Shown here in pieces: positions 16,991-25,828 of a DNA stretch of 64,000 bases. The stretch lies in assembly GCA_007859835.1 (NCBI GenBank), contig SJPJ01000001.1:5193861-5257860 (forward strand). Direction: 5' to 3'. The number at the start of each line of letters is the position of its first letter. Position 1 is the stretch's first letter. The position numbers were made by a program, and so were the translations under genes. The notes below the pieces were generated by a model. That model was not told where the DNA came from, ran no database searches, and worked only from the letters and a program-made list of their open reading frames with translations. The DNA comes from Novipirellula herctigrandis (GTDB taxonomy: Bacteria > Planctomycetota > Planctomycetia > Pirellulales > Pirellulaceae).

Positions 16991-18521
16991 CCGATCACTT
17001 CTCTACACTGGCTCGGAATGGGATTTCGACTTGCTCAGGCATGTTCACGATGCCGTCGAAGAAATCGCGGTCGAGGAACTTGAGCTCGACGTTTACCGCA
17101 ACCAATTGGAAGTGATCACGTCCGAACAGATGCTCGACGCCTATGCTGCGATCGGTATGCCGCTGATGTATCGCCATTGGTCTTTTGGGAAACGATTCGT
17201 TCGTGAAGAGCTACTGTATCGCAAGGGTGCCCAATCGCTAGCGTATGAGTTGGTGATCAATTCGGATCCATGTGTTTCGTACATCATGGAAGAAAATACG
17301 GCAACGATGCAGACGCTAGTAATTGCTCATGCCGCATTCGGTCACAACCATTTCTTCAAGAATAACCATCTGTTTCGGCAATGGACGCGTGCCGATCGTG
17401 TGCTCGATGAATTGACGTATGCAAAAAATTATCTGGCGGAATGTGAAGAACGATATGGTTTCGAGGCGGTCGAAAGCTTGCTCGATGCCGCACACGCGTT
17501 GATGCCTCAAGGGGTTGATCGCTATGCGCCGAAGCGTCAATCGGCGTCCGCCAAACAAGAAAAGGTCAAAGCGCGTCGTGAACATCTTGAAGCTACCTAC
17601 AATGACTTGTACCGCACCTTGCCGACCGCCCCAGAAAGCCGTCATCAAGCCGCAAAGGATGAAGAGAATGATATCGAGCTTGAGCGAACCGCTTTGGAAT
17701 TGCCTCAAGATAACTTGTTAGCATTCCTTGCCGCGCACGCACCCAAATTGAAAGATTGGCAGCGTGAAGTTTTAGAAATCGTGCGTCGCTTGGCCCAGTA
17801 CTTTTATCCACAGCGACAAACTAAAATGATGAATGAAGGATGTGCGACGTTCATTCATTACGAGATCATGAATCGGTTGTATGAACGAGGTCAAATTGAC
17901 GAAGGGGCGATGCTGGAATTTTTGCATATGCACTCCGCGGTCGTTTCCCAGCCTAGCTATGATTCGCGTGGCTTTAGCGGAATGAATCCTTACGCACTGG
18001 GGTTTGCGATGATGAGGGACATTCAACGAATTTGCGAGTCGCCTACAAAAGAAGATCATGATTGGTTTCCCGAGATTGCTGGATCCGGGGATGCGATTGC
18101 GACACTTCGAACGGCTTGGGCGGAATACCGTGACGAAAGTTTTGTGCTTCAATTTCTCAGTCCACATCTGATGCGAGAGATGCGGCTGTTTCTGGTTTCG
18201 AGTCGTGCTTCTTCGGCGGTGATGACGGTCGATGCTATTCATGATGAATCGGGCTACCATGAACTCCGGCGACACTTAGCGAGTCAGTACGATTTGTCAA
18301 AACAGGAGCCGCACATTGAGGTGCTGGATGCTGATTTGAAAGGGAACCGCCGTTTGGTGCTGAACCATCGTGTGCGTGATGGTAAGTTTCTTGAAAAGGA
18401 ACAACGCCTTCGCACGATGCGTCATGTCGCTAATCTTTGGGGCTACCGAGTCCGTATGTTTGAAACCGACGAAGAAACCGGCGTAACGTTTGACGACTTC
18501 GATACGGTTCCGATGCCGTGA
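16983..18521 (+). CDS. spoVR: SpoVR family protein (YcgB)
   Basis: A 512-residue SpoVR-like protein, almost the same size as E. coli YcgB (510). Diagnostic stretches are MYRHWSFGKRF, FGHNHFFKNN, MNEGCATFIHYEIMNRLYERG and NPYALGFAMMRDI. The histidine-rich patches suggest metal binding. It completes the prkA-yeaH-spoVR operon and overlaps yeaH by eight bases. The gene ends one base before the stop of a convergent methyltransferase gene. Its biochemical role is not established. Confidence 0.95.
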   Translation: MANRSLLYTGSEWDFDLLRHVHDAVEEIAVEELELDVYRNQLEVITSEQMLDAYAAIGMPLMYRHWSFGKRFVREELLYRKGAQSLAYELVINSDPCVSYIMEENTATMQTLVIAHAAFGHNHFFKNNHLFRQWTRADRVLDELTYAKNYLAECEERYGFEAVESLLDAAHALMPQGVDRYAPKRQSASAKQEKVKARREHLEATYNDLYRTLPTAPESRHQAAKDEENDIELERTALELPQDNLLAFLAAHAPKLKDWQREVLEIVRRLAQYFYPQRQTKMMNEGCATFIHYEIMNRLYERGQIDEGAMLEFLHMHSAVVSQPSYDSRGFSGMNPYALGFAMMRDIQRICESPTKEDHDWFPEIAGSGDAIATLRTAWAEYRDESFVLQFLSPHLMREMRLFLVSSRASSAVMTVDAIHDESGYHELRRHLASQYDLSKQEPHIEVLDADLKGNRRLVLNHRVRDGKFLEKEQRLRTMRHVANLWGYRVRMFETDEETGVTFDDFDTVPMP

Positions 18522-18522
18522 A

Positions 18523-19101
18523 CTAGCAAACACACCGGTATATAAATGCAGGCGGCAAATTCCGCCAAACCGTATGACTTCGTTGTACGCTCGAAAATGT
18601 TTGGTCAAGTCGAGTTGCGAACCGCCGACCTGCTGGTAAAGCCAATCCTTGCCAATACGCAAACGTCGAGAACCTGGCACCGGGCTGCAAAACGTCGAGC
18701 ATCGCGTCCATGATTTCATCTTGTAGTCCCTGCGAGAAAGATGCCCACGGCAAACCGCAAATTACCGAGTCGACTCCATCCATCGACTCACGCTGGCAAA
18801 GCTCGGCCACGTTGGTGACGCTATCCTCGTACACGATCGCATTGGGGCACCGAGCACGCGTCGCTTCGACCAATTCCGCTGAACGTTCGATAGCGAAGAA
18901 TTTCGCGTCAGCGTGCATCCGATCAAGAACCGCTTCGGTGAAAACACCAGTTCCCGGTCCAAATTCGACGATATTTCGCGCCGATTGCCAATCGAATCCG
19001 TCGACCATTGCTTTGACCAAACCGGGACTACTCGGGGCGATCGCGCCAACTTGGGTGGGATGGCGAAGGAAATTTCTCAGGAAGGTGAATGTCTCTTTCA
19101 T
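18523..19101 (-). CDS. Class I SAM-dependent methyltransferase (PmtA/phospholipid N-methyltransferase-like)
   Basis: A 192-residue enzyme started at ATG 19101 (MKETFTFLRNFL). The frame is open 21 codons further, but that part has no family match and would lie in the divergent promoter region. SAM motif I is IVEFGPGTGVFTEAVL and motif II is FAIERSAELV. The motif IV region VDSVICGLPWASF is characteristic of the group annotated as phospholipid N-methyltransferases or rRNA dimethylase-like proteins. The opening LRNFLRHPTQVGAIAPSS is shared with PmtA-like proteins. Substrate identity is an inference. It is divergent from the exbD pair. Confidence 0.82.
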   Translation of the reverse strand: MKETFTFLRNFLRHPTQVGAIAPSSPGLVKAMVDGFDWQSARNIVEFGPGTGVFTEAVLDRMHADAKFFAIERSAELVEATRARCPNAIVYEDSVTNVAELCQRESMDGVDSVICGLPWASFSQGLQDEIMDAMLDVLQPGARFSTFAYWQGLALPAGRRFATRLDQTFSSVQRSHTVWRNLPPAFIYRCVC

Positions 19102-19149
19102 GGCTAAAGGGTATCGAAAAGTTACCCCGTCGTCAGCTACGATAGCGAT

Positions 19150-19569
19150 ATGAAAGTTCCTCAAGCTAGCGGTCGTAGCGAAGTCGGTGCCAATATGACG
19201 CCGATGATCGATGTTGTTTTCTTATTGATTATTTTTTTTCTCGTCTCTAGTCATCTGGCTCGACAAGAAAACCGGTTGCCGGTCGAGCTGCCAGTGGCGA
19301 CAACTTTTTTGCCTGATAATCCTGAACGAACGTCGCTGACGATCACCGTCGATGCGGAAACGCGGTGGCGAGTCGGTGGTGATATCGTTGATCAATCGCA
19401 ATGGAAAAGTATCCTGGTTAACTATCGAAATGAATCCGGCAATAACGCCTCGGTACGGCTTCGAACCGACGGTACCGTGCCTTATCAGTTCATTGAACCG
19501 ATACTCCGCGAATCCGCTATCGCTGGCATTAGCGACATCACCATCGCGGTACGCGAGGGGGAACGATAA
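19150..19569 (+). CDS. ExbD/TolR family biopolymer transport protein
   Basis: A 139-residue protein with a short cytoplasmic N-terminus, one membrane helix (MIDVVFLLIIFFLVSS, residues ~19-35) and a periplasmic domain. The Asp in TPMIDVVFLL is the conserved protonatable residue that couples the proton-motive force in ExbD, TolR and MotB-like proteins. Its stop TAA overlaps the next exbD start (TAATG). No exbB/tolQ partner is in the window: upstream lies a divergent methyltransferase. The motor subunit must therefore be encoded elsewhere. Confidence 0.9.
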   Translation: MKVPQASGRSEVGANMTPMIDVVFLLIIFFLVSSHLARQENRLPVELPVATTFLPDNPERTSLTITVDAETRWRVGGDIVDQSQWKSILVNYRNESGNNASVRLRTDGTVPYQFIEPILRESAIAGISDITIAVREGER

Positions 19570-20018
19570 TGCGAGTACCGATTCCGCACCGACAAGGTTC
19601 CCTTGAAGTGAAAATGACGCCGATGATCGATGTCGTCTTTTTGCTGCTTGTCTTTTTTGTTTGGACCAGTAGCTTTGAGTTGCCCGAATTTGATTTGCCC
19701 AGTGCCATTGCTGAGCCACCGTCGTCTGGCACCAAGACGGAGTCGACCGACACACCGCCGATCGAGATTTTTGACGAAATTGTCATTCGCTTGATCTCTC
19801 GTGGCGACGCGGTTGCGATTGAGTTCAATGGTCAACCGATTGCGGATATCTCAGAATTGCAGGAACGGCTTCGGGAAATTCTCGAACTTGGCGTTCAGCC
19901 TCCTGTGATCGTCGATCCTGATCCAAGCATAACCATGGCCGAAACGGTCAAAGTCTACGACATCGCAAGAGCCGCTGGTGCGGATCGCGTGCTGTTTGCC
20001 GCAAAGGCTGAATCATGA
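19569..20018 (+). CDS. ExbD/TolR family biopolymer transport protein (second copy)
   Basis: A 149-residue ExbD paralogue with the same KMTPMIDVVFLLLVFFVW membrane helix and conserved Asp. Its periplasmic domain differs from that of the preceding copy. It overlaps its neighbours at both ends, by one base upstream and four downstream (ATGA), so the three genes are one translational unit. Paired exbD genes are frequent in planctomycetes and may form heterodimers around a pentameric ExbB. Confidence 0.9.
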   Translation: MRVPIPHRQGSLEVKMTPMIDVVFLLLVFFVWTSSFELPEFDLPSAIAEPPSSGTKTESTDTPPIEIFDEIVIRLISRGDAVAIEFNGQPIADISELQERLREILELGVQPPVIVDPDPSITMAETVKVYDIARAAGADRVLFAAKAES

Positions 20019-22411
20019 CTGTTCCGTCACCGTTAAACTTCATTGCTGTTCTCCTTTTCACTTTTCAATCGCAGATCGCTGCTGCTCGTGATCCGAGCCC
20101 TGTTCAGCGGTCAAGCCCTGTTCAGCGGACAAGCCCTGTTCAGCGGACAACGAACGACCGTGATGCCGATTTGGTTGCTGAATTAATCCGCCGTGGTGAA
20201 TTGGACGTTGCCAGTGCGATTGCGGAAACTGGCCTTGGAACCGCTTCACCACTGAGTGACGAGCACGCCGTGTGGATCGTTCGTCAAGCAGAGATCGAGA
20301 CTGCGAAACGACGGACGATCGAAGATTTTGACGACGACCAAATCGAGACAATCAAGCGTCCCATTCTCGATTTGCTTTCGGCTTACCCCGATCATTCTCG
20401 CACGCTGTTTCTTCGGTCGGCATTGCTCGATGTTGATGCTGCTGCTGCCGAGCACGATTTGTTGGCGGTGTTGGTCAATCCCTCGGATGACGTCCGCTCG
20501 CAACGCGTTTTGCGGCGTCTGACTCGCATTGCAAGCGAACTCGATTCACTTTACAAAGAAACGAAAACGGCCCGAACCGTTTTGCTGTCGGTTGCGACCC
20601 GAGATCGCTCGGATGGTTTGGTTGGGGATCTTCAGCGACTTGCCCAACAAGTGCTGGTCAATCGAGTCAGTAACAAGTTGATGAGTACCGAGTTGTTTCC
20701 GGTCGCCAGTCGTGATCGCTTGGCCGCAGCAGTTGCTGCCGAAAGTGCCGCCGACGAAGCTTTGTCTTTATTGCCGAGCGAATGTCAAGCGCGTAGCGAA
20801 ATCGAACGATTGCGTCTGATTGGGATCGAGCGGAGTGACGATTTTGATCGAGCACGTCGTGAATGGGAACGCGTGGCGAAGGAATCATTGTCCCTCAAGG
20901 ACCTACGTCTAGAAGCAATTCGAGTGCGAATTGATTTGCGAGACGGGCAGATCAAGGAAGCGAAAAGGCGGCTTGGTCAGTTCTACGAATCGAATAGGAA
21001 AGCCGTGCCGCCTTTGCTAGAGATGGATTTAGCATATCTTGAAAGCCTGCTTTCCGAATCGCAACCTAACCAAGCAAAAATCACGGAGTGGATCGATCAG
21101 ATTCAATCGCGGCATGGAGCATACGGACGTCGCCGTGGAGAAGTGGTGATGATCGGAATGCTTCGCGCAACAGGAAAATCGTCTACCAATGATAGTGCAT
21201 CGATTGTCGCGGCCCAAGGACGACAATATCTACGCGAAGGCGACACACAGAGGGCCGCCAAAATGTTGGCACAAGCAGCCATCGCCGAAATGGACGGTGA
21301 CCAAGCGGTGGCTTTGTCGATTGAGTCGGCAGCAGCGTTTTTGTCCGCAGGAAATTCGGCGGATGCGGCCAGTATTCTGCTAGGCATTGCTCAAAAACAC
21401 TCGCAGGCCGTTGGCGCCTCAGCGTCGCACTTGCAATCGGCAATGTTGTTTGCAGAAGCGGGAGCCAGCGAATCGGAATTGATTCGTCTGCTTAACGAGA
21501 CAATCAACCGCTGGCCCGAGAGTAACGAATCCCTGAAGGCCGGCAAATGGCTGGTGAAGCTGTTGTCGGGCAAGAACCAAATCGTTGATGCTGCTGAAAT
21601 CGCGACGCGAATTCTTGATCGTGACGCGGATGCTGGCGATATAGATGCGACAATGGATCTTTGGAAACAATCGCTACGGAATGCGAGCGATGAGGTGTCT
21701 TTTCGCGAAATCATGAACCAATTGGGTGGAGCGTTCGCGAAACTTCGCGAGGTCGAATTAATCAACGCACACTATCGCAAATTTTCCCTCTACTATTTCG
21801 ATAAGGGTGACTTAGCCAAGGAACAGGAGTCTGATAAAACCTCCAACTCCGATTTCGAAAATGCATTTTTGCGATATCGGCGACATGACGATTTTGCCAT
21901 TCCCATTGATGCACCGCCGAATGAGCTCAGCGATGCGGTTGTGTGGCGATTGATGCGTGACGGAGAACAAAATGCGGCGTCCCGAAAGCGAATCGCTGAA
22001 ACGATTTTGAATTGGTCCGTTCGAGATATCGACAAGCTTGATAAAGCAAAATTGTTGGTTTGGGCCGGTGAATCCGACGCTGCGATTCAGGCGGTCAACA
22101 CTGCAATCGTAAACGCCGCTGATCAAGGTGGCACCATTTCCGAGGCAGCAACAATGCTCGGGGAAATGGACGACCAGCAAGCTCGAAACGAAGCGATCAA
22201 GCTATGGGATCGACTTGCTGTGGGGTTGCCTGTCGGTGATCCCGGTTGGCACGAAGCAAAATTGCAGGCGATCTCGCTATTGAACGGAATTGGCGAACCG
22301 GATCAAGCCAGGCGGCGAGCGAAGTACATCCTATTGACCAAGCCACCCCAAGACAAATCCTTGGCCGACCGCTACCGACGTTTCGCTGGTTCAACCACGT
22401 CCAACGACTAG
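20015..22411 (+). CDS. Large exported alpha-helical (TPR-like) protein of unknown function
   Basis: A 798-residue protein with an N-terminal signal peptide (FIAVLLFTFQSQIAAA). Then comes a three-fold in-frame repeat of Ser-Pro-Val-Gln-Arg-(Ser/Thr) at residues ~28-45. The rest is helical, alanine- and leucine-rich and spaced like degenerate tetratricopeptide repeats (for example LLSAYPDHSRTLFLRSALL, AAKMLAQAAIAEMDGDQAVAL, AADAASILLGIAQ-type blocks). It overlaps the second exbD by four bases, so it is probably the periplasmic partner of the ExbD pair. No catalytic motif is visible. Confidence 0.75.
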   Translation: MTVPSPLNFIAVLLFTFQSQIAAARDPSPVQRSSPVQRTSPVQRTTNDRDADLVAELIRRGELDVASAIAETGLGTASPLSDEHAVWIVRQAEIETAKRRTIEDFDDDQIETIKRPILDLLSAYPDHSRTLFLRSALLDVDAAAAEHDLLAVLVNPSDDVRSQRVLRRLTRIASELDSLYKETKTARTVLLSVATRDRSDGLVGDLQRLAQQVLVNRVSNKLMSTELFPVASRDRLAAAVAAESAADEALSLLPSECQARSEIERLRLIGIERSDDFDRARREWERVAKESLSLKDLRLEAIRVRIDLRDGQIKEAKRRLGQFYESNRKAVPPLLEMDLAYLESLLSESQPNQAKITEWIDQIQSRHGAYGRRRGEVVMIGMLRATGKSSTNDSASIVAAQGRQYLREGDTQRAAKMLAQAAIAEMDGDQAVALSIESAAAFLSAGNSADAASILLGIAQKHSQAVGASASHLQSAMLFAEAGASESELIRLLNETINRWPESNESLKAGKWLVKLLSGKNQIVDAAEIATRILDRDADAGDIDATMDLWKQSLRNASDEVSFREIMNQLGGAFAKLREVELINAHYRKFSLYYFDKGDLAKEQESDKTSNSDFENAFLRYRRHDDFAIPIDAPPNELSDAVVWRLMRDGEQNAASRKRIAETILNWSVRDIDKLDKAKLLVWAGESDAAIQAVNTAIVNAADQGGTISEAATMLGEMDDQQARNEAIKLWDRLAVGLPVGDPGWHEAKLQAISLLNGIGEPDQARRRAKYILLTKPPQDKSLADRYRRFAGSTTSND
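20096..20149 (+). repeat. 18-bp tandem repeat, three copies, in frame
   Basis: The unit AGCCCTGTTCAGCGG(T/A)CA occurs three times in a row, encoding SPVQRS, SPVQRT and SPVQRT just after the signal peptide of the TPR-like protein. The copies differ by a single base, suggesting recent slippage expansion. Confidence 0.95.
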
Positions 22412-22424
22412 AGGGAAGCGAACA

Positions 22425-22811
22425 ATGCAACAACGATTTGCGATCCTGAAACACTCGCCGGGTATCTTGCACCAGCGAACGCAGCGAGTCCATTTCGATT
22501 GGATGTTCGAAGACCATGGCGTGTTACTGACATGGGCGACCGAAACGTTGGAGCGATTTGACCGCGATTGGACGATTGTCGCAAAACCGCTCGCTGACCA
22601 CCGTATCGAATATCTCAATTTCGAGGGAGACATCGGTAACGATCGTGGCGACGTGAGACGCGTGATTGCGGGAACCTACACTCGGCACGGCGAAATTGAC
22701 ACCCCGTTTGTCGCCACATTAACTTGGCAAGATTCATCGGGGACTGAGCACACCGGAATGTTTGAAATTGATCGCGATCATTTAGAGTGGCATTACGGCA
22801 AAGCGGAATAG
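22425..22811 (+). CDS. LigD 3'-phosphoesterase-like (DNA ligase N-terminal domain) protein
   Basis: A stand-alone 128-residue protein resembling the 3'-phosphoesterase module of LigD, which trims 3'-phosphate or ribonucleotide ends in bacterial non-homologous end joining. FAILKH, VHFDWMFEDHGVLLTWA and HRIEYLNFEGDI line up with the family motifs KHD, LHYDFRLE...L..WA and HPLDYADFEG. The His-Phe-Asp and the later His are therefore kept as putative metal ligands. About seven extra residues sit between the first and second motifs. A start at ATG 22425 has a plausible GAGGGA Shine-Dalgarno upstream. No ligase or polymerase domain is attached, as in the 'DNA polymerase ligase N-terminal' single-domain family. 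Confidence 0.75.
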   Translation: MQQRFAILKHSPGILHQRTQRVHFDWMFEDHGVLLTWATETLERFDRDWTIVAKPLADHRIEYLNFEGDIGNDRGDVRRVIAGTYTRHGEIDTPFVATLTWQDSSGTEHTGMFEIDRDHLEWHYGKAE

Positions 22812-23271
22812 CGATCGTCTCTATCGGAATTGGCCCAAGAGATGCATTTATATCGAATCGGATCGAACGGCTTGAACGCCGAATCGGTCTATTTGCGACT
22901 TTGCCGGTTCCGCATCGAAGCGGCTGACCTTTCCCCAGGACAGTCTGTTTTGTGCAGAATTGGCGATGAAAAGTGGCAATTCCGTCGGTGCGGGGGGCGC
23001 GCGCGCGAGGCGAAGCACGCCACCCGCATTGACTTTTTAATCATTCCATACGCCGATCCGTCGGCCACGAGTGTCTCATTTGGTGTGATGCCGTTTGCAT
23101 CACCTGTTGCATTTCGCAGCAGGTTTTTCATTAGCAACCCCAAGTCGATTGAGCGTGCTCATTTTATTTGATGCGACCCAAGCGTTTTTTTGAGCACATT
23201 GACCGTCGGTTGAAGCCTGGGAAAAGGGCGATCGGCAAAGTGATGCCGTTGGGCTAGTCTCCGAAACAGTA
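22812..23271. other. Intergenic region, no convincing gene
   Basis: A plus-strand open frame of 113 codons (22830-23171) shows no recognisable domain, lacks a good ribosome-binding site and is interrupted in character by a CG-alternating run near 23000. I do not call it a gene. The only structure of note is a possible terminator at 23103-23128. Confidence 0.5.
23103..23128 (+). terminator. Possible intrinsic terminator
   Basis: CCTGTTGC-ATTTC-GCAGCAGG followed by TTTTT. The stem has one G-T wobble. It sits about 290 bases after the LigD-like gene on the plus strand. Confidence 0.4.
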
Positions 23272-24024
23272 CTATTTCGCGTCTGCGTCGCGAGTGATCA
23301 CGGGGTCTTCGGAAATCACCTTCATCCGTAGGTTCCGAAACTGCACTTTCATTGGATCGCCTTGATGAATTTGCAGGGCGATGATGCCATCTCGCCGAGC
23401 CCATTTTGCATCACGATCGTCCACTTCGCACATCAAGGTTCCATTGAGCCGCAATTTGATTTTGCTGCCACGAGCTTCGATTTCGTAGTCGTTAAACTCG
23501 CCTGTTTTTATCGCTGACAATAGTGACGGCATCGTTGCAAAACGTTCTTCCTGACGATCTCCATTCTCCGAAGTTACCGCTCGCGCGCCTCGTGTGACGA
23601 CAGCGCCACGGCCATGTTGGAACAAGCAACCGGTCCACTCGTTGGTTTCATCAAAATCCGCTTGGTAGCCATTGGTATCAAAATTCGGACGTGTCTCACT
23701 ACGGAACTGCACTCCTGAGTTGTTGTTCCTCAGTTTGATCTCAAACCGCATGATGAAGTCAGCCGGTTTGCTATCCTCGTAATAGAGGTATTGCGTGATG
23801 GAACCATTTGGTCCCGCTACGCTCTCTCCTGTGATTGTATCGTCCTCGACTCGCCAAACTCCTTCTTGTCCTTTCCAGCCCATCAAGTCCTTGCCGTTGA
23901 ACATCGAAACGAAGCCTGCTTCTGGTTGGCCCACGTTATCATCCGCAAACGAATTTCGCGTTACCGGTGCTGCGTTGACAATGCACATCAACGCGAAACT
24001 TAAAAGCACTCTTTGAGCAAACAT
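23272..24024 (-). CDS. Secreted DUF1080 (3-keto-disaccharide hydrolase-type) protein
   Basis: A 250-residue protein with a signal peptide (MFAQRVLLSFALMCIVNAAP). The DUF1080 jelly-roll begins at FVSMFNGKDLMGWKG and continues through WRVEDDTITGES, YLYYEDSKPADFIMRFEIKL, NNSGVQFRSE and NDYEIEARGSKIKLRLNG. Members of this concanavalin-like fold hydrolyse 3-keto-sugars or bind glycans outside the cytoplasm. It follows a Tat-exported Gfo/Idh/MocA gene 96 bases upstream. The pair suggests oxidation of a sugar to a 3-keto form and its subsequent cleavage, as known for keto-glycoside pathways. Substrate is unproven. Confidence 0.9.
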   Translation of the reverse strand: MFAQRVLLSFALMCIVNAAPVTRNSFADDNVGQPEAGFVSMFNGKDLMGWKGQEGVWRVEDDTITGESVAGPNGSITQYLYYEDSKPADFIMRFEIKLRNNNSGVQFRSETRPNFDTNGYQADFDETNEWTGCLFQHGRGAVVTRGARAVTSENGDRQEERFATMPSLLSAIKTGEFNDYEIEARGSKIKLRLNGTLMCEVDDRDAKWARRDGIIALQIHQGDPMKVQFRNLRMKVISEDPVITRDADAK

Positions 24025-24120
24025 ATTTTGAGATCAACTCTTGGTAAGCAAACAGCCGGATACAGATTGAACGTGCTAGGCGAACATAGCGAGTTGCCTA
24101 ACGCGATGAATGGAAGACGT

Positions 24121-25503
24121 TTACGAAGGAAGTTCGTATCCATCACGTCGGGGACGAGAAAGGAGGATATTGGCCTCGTCACAGTTGGTAAATCGCTCCA
24201 TGGCTGGATCCCATTTGAGCGTCTCGCCAACACGACCGACTTCTCTTGCGATGTTCACCAAATAGCATAGTGAAGAACTGCGTTGTCCATATTCAATATC
24301 GGCATTGCACCGCTGGCGTGACTTGATGCAATCGACCCAGTTTTGAATATGGGGTTCGTTCTCACCGACCTTCAATTTGCCAGGATTTTCCGGGCCCGTA
24401 ACGAGCGTTTTCGGATTCGCAGCAACTTTGTCACGATTGATTTCAATTTTGCCATTTTCCCCGATAAAGATGCACCCAAGTCCCGGTCCTCTATCACCGT
24501 CGAGGTGCAAATTGAGCTGAGTGCCGGAGGCGTAACGCATCGTAACTTTGGCACGAGGGCCAATCACGTTGCGGGCCATATGGTAGTACTGGGCTCCCGT
24601 TTCGTCATCGGTCGCCTTGCGAGGATCGAACTTGCCGCAATTTTCGTCGCGGACTGGTTCGTCCAATACAATTTCCTCTGGTCCAGTTTCGCTGGTACCA
24701 AGTCCGCGTTGAATTTGGTCATAGCTATGTGTTCCCCATCCGGTCACGCCAAAGCAACGACCGCCACTATCATAATCTCGCCAACGATTCCATCCGTATT
24801 GCAAGTTGGCATGGTAGCCTCGCATTTCTGCTTGATTCGTCCAAATATCCCACCAATTGTCGCTGCCACCTTTTGGCATTGGCTGTGCCGCTTGGGGTGT
24901 CCAGATCACAGGGCCAACAAAGTTAGGCGCCAGCACTGTTTTGATTTTGCCAATCGCTCCGTTTTGTACTAGGTCGCTCGCCCAGTTGTTCAGAGGGATT
25001 GATCGCTGCTGCGTTCCAACCTGAGTCACACAATTGTATTTACGAGCGATGTTGACCATGTGTCGCCCTTCGGAGATTGTCAGTGACATTGGTTTCTCGA
25101 TATAAGCGTCGACACCCATCGACATTGCATGACACGCCACCCACGCTCGGGCATGCGTCGTGGTTTCGACCATCACCGCGTCAAGCTTCTCTTTCTCGAT
25201 CATCTCGCGAAAGTCTTCATAGCCTGTCCATTTTTGCCCTTTTCCTTCCTTGGCAATCATGTCATCAATTCGCGGTTTAAAGCAGTCACTCACCGCCGTG
25301 ATTTGGATTTCAGGAATCCTGAGTGCGGACCGAGCGATATCACGGCATCTTGCACCTAAGCCAATCAGTCCAACCTTTACGCGATCACTTGGGGCAGGCG
25401 TGTCGGCGGCGCCCAATACAGAAGGGCGAACGAAGTAAGGTGCAGCAATCGTTGCTGAAGCAAGCTGCAAAGATTGACGTCGGGAAAGCCGCGATTGTGT
25501 CAT
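24121..25503 (-). CDS. Gfo/Idh/MocA family oxidoreductase, Tat-exported
   Basis: A 460-residue NAD(P)-dependent sugar or inositol dehydrogenase-like enzyme. A twin-arginine signal (SRRQSLQLASA) is followed by a Rossmann fold starting VKVGLIGLGARCRDIA. Further in are VMVETTTHARAW and the EKP motif (DAYIEKPMSLT) that is conserved in the family. The C-terminal alpha/beta domain includes WNRWRDYDSGGRCFGVTGWGTH-type residues split by Gly-rich turns. Export in the folded state with bound NAD is typical for planctomycete members. It is adjacent to a DUF1080 gene and downstream of DUF1501 and PSCyt genes in the same orientation. Confidence 0.92.
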   Translation of the reverse strand: MTQSRLSRRQSLQLASATIAAPYFVRPSVLGAADTPAPSDRVKVGLIGLGARCRDIARSALRIPEIQITAVSDCFKPRIDDMIAKEGKGQKWTGYEDFREMIEKEKLDAVMVETTTHARAWVACHAMSMGVDAYIEKPMSLTISEGRHMVNIARKYNCVTQVGTQQRSIPLNNWASDLVQNGAIGKIKTVLAPNFVGPVIWTPQAAQPMPKGGSDNWWDIWTNQAEMRGYHANLQYGWNRWRDYDSGGRCFGVTGWGTHSYDQIQRGLGTSETGPEEIVLDEPVRDENCGKFDPRKATDDETGAQYYHMARNVIGPRAKVTMRYASGTQLNLHLDGDRGPGLGCIFIGENGKIEINRDKVAANPKTLVTGPENPGKLKVGENEPHIQNWVDCIKSRQRCNADIEYGQRSSSLCYLVNIAREVGRVGETLKWDPAMERFTNCDEANILLSRPRRDGYELPS

Positions 25504-25594
25504 TGGATAGGATCCAAAATGGGAGGGATAATAGGCACTTGGGTAGGCCTGTTCACCCTAGTCTTCAATAGTGGCTCTTGTCAAGCTGCTACTC

Positions 25595-25630
25595 GGTTTT
25601 TGGCCCCGGTTTTTGGCCCCGGTTTTTGGC
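25595..25630. repeat. 13-bp tandem repeat, nearly three copies, in a 325-bp intergenic gap
   Basis: GGTTTTTGGCCCC starts at 25595, 25608 and 25621, the last copy diverging after TTGGC. It lies in the gap 25504-25828 between the DUF1501 stop and the Gfo/Idh start. Nothing else is seen in that gap. Confidence 0.85.
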
Positions 25631-25828
25631 ACGCGACCGATACCGATTGGGCATGAAATCAAAAGGAGAATGCGATGTGCTACCGCGCAAAGGATCCTTC
25701 AATATTCTCGATGAATCGCGAGCCACTATTTGGCTTACAAGAACCGCAGTAGCATTCCGATCCGAAACTTGGACTTACATCGGGGTGGCTGTCATCCCCG
25801 CAATCTCTCCCTTAGCACAGACCATCGT

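Noticed and set aside
22830..23171. 113-codon open frame as a gene
   Set aside because: No domain, weak start and unremarkable codon use. It contains a run of alternating CG bases. More likely chance.
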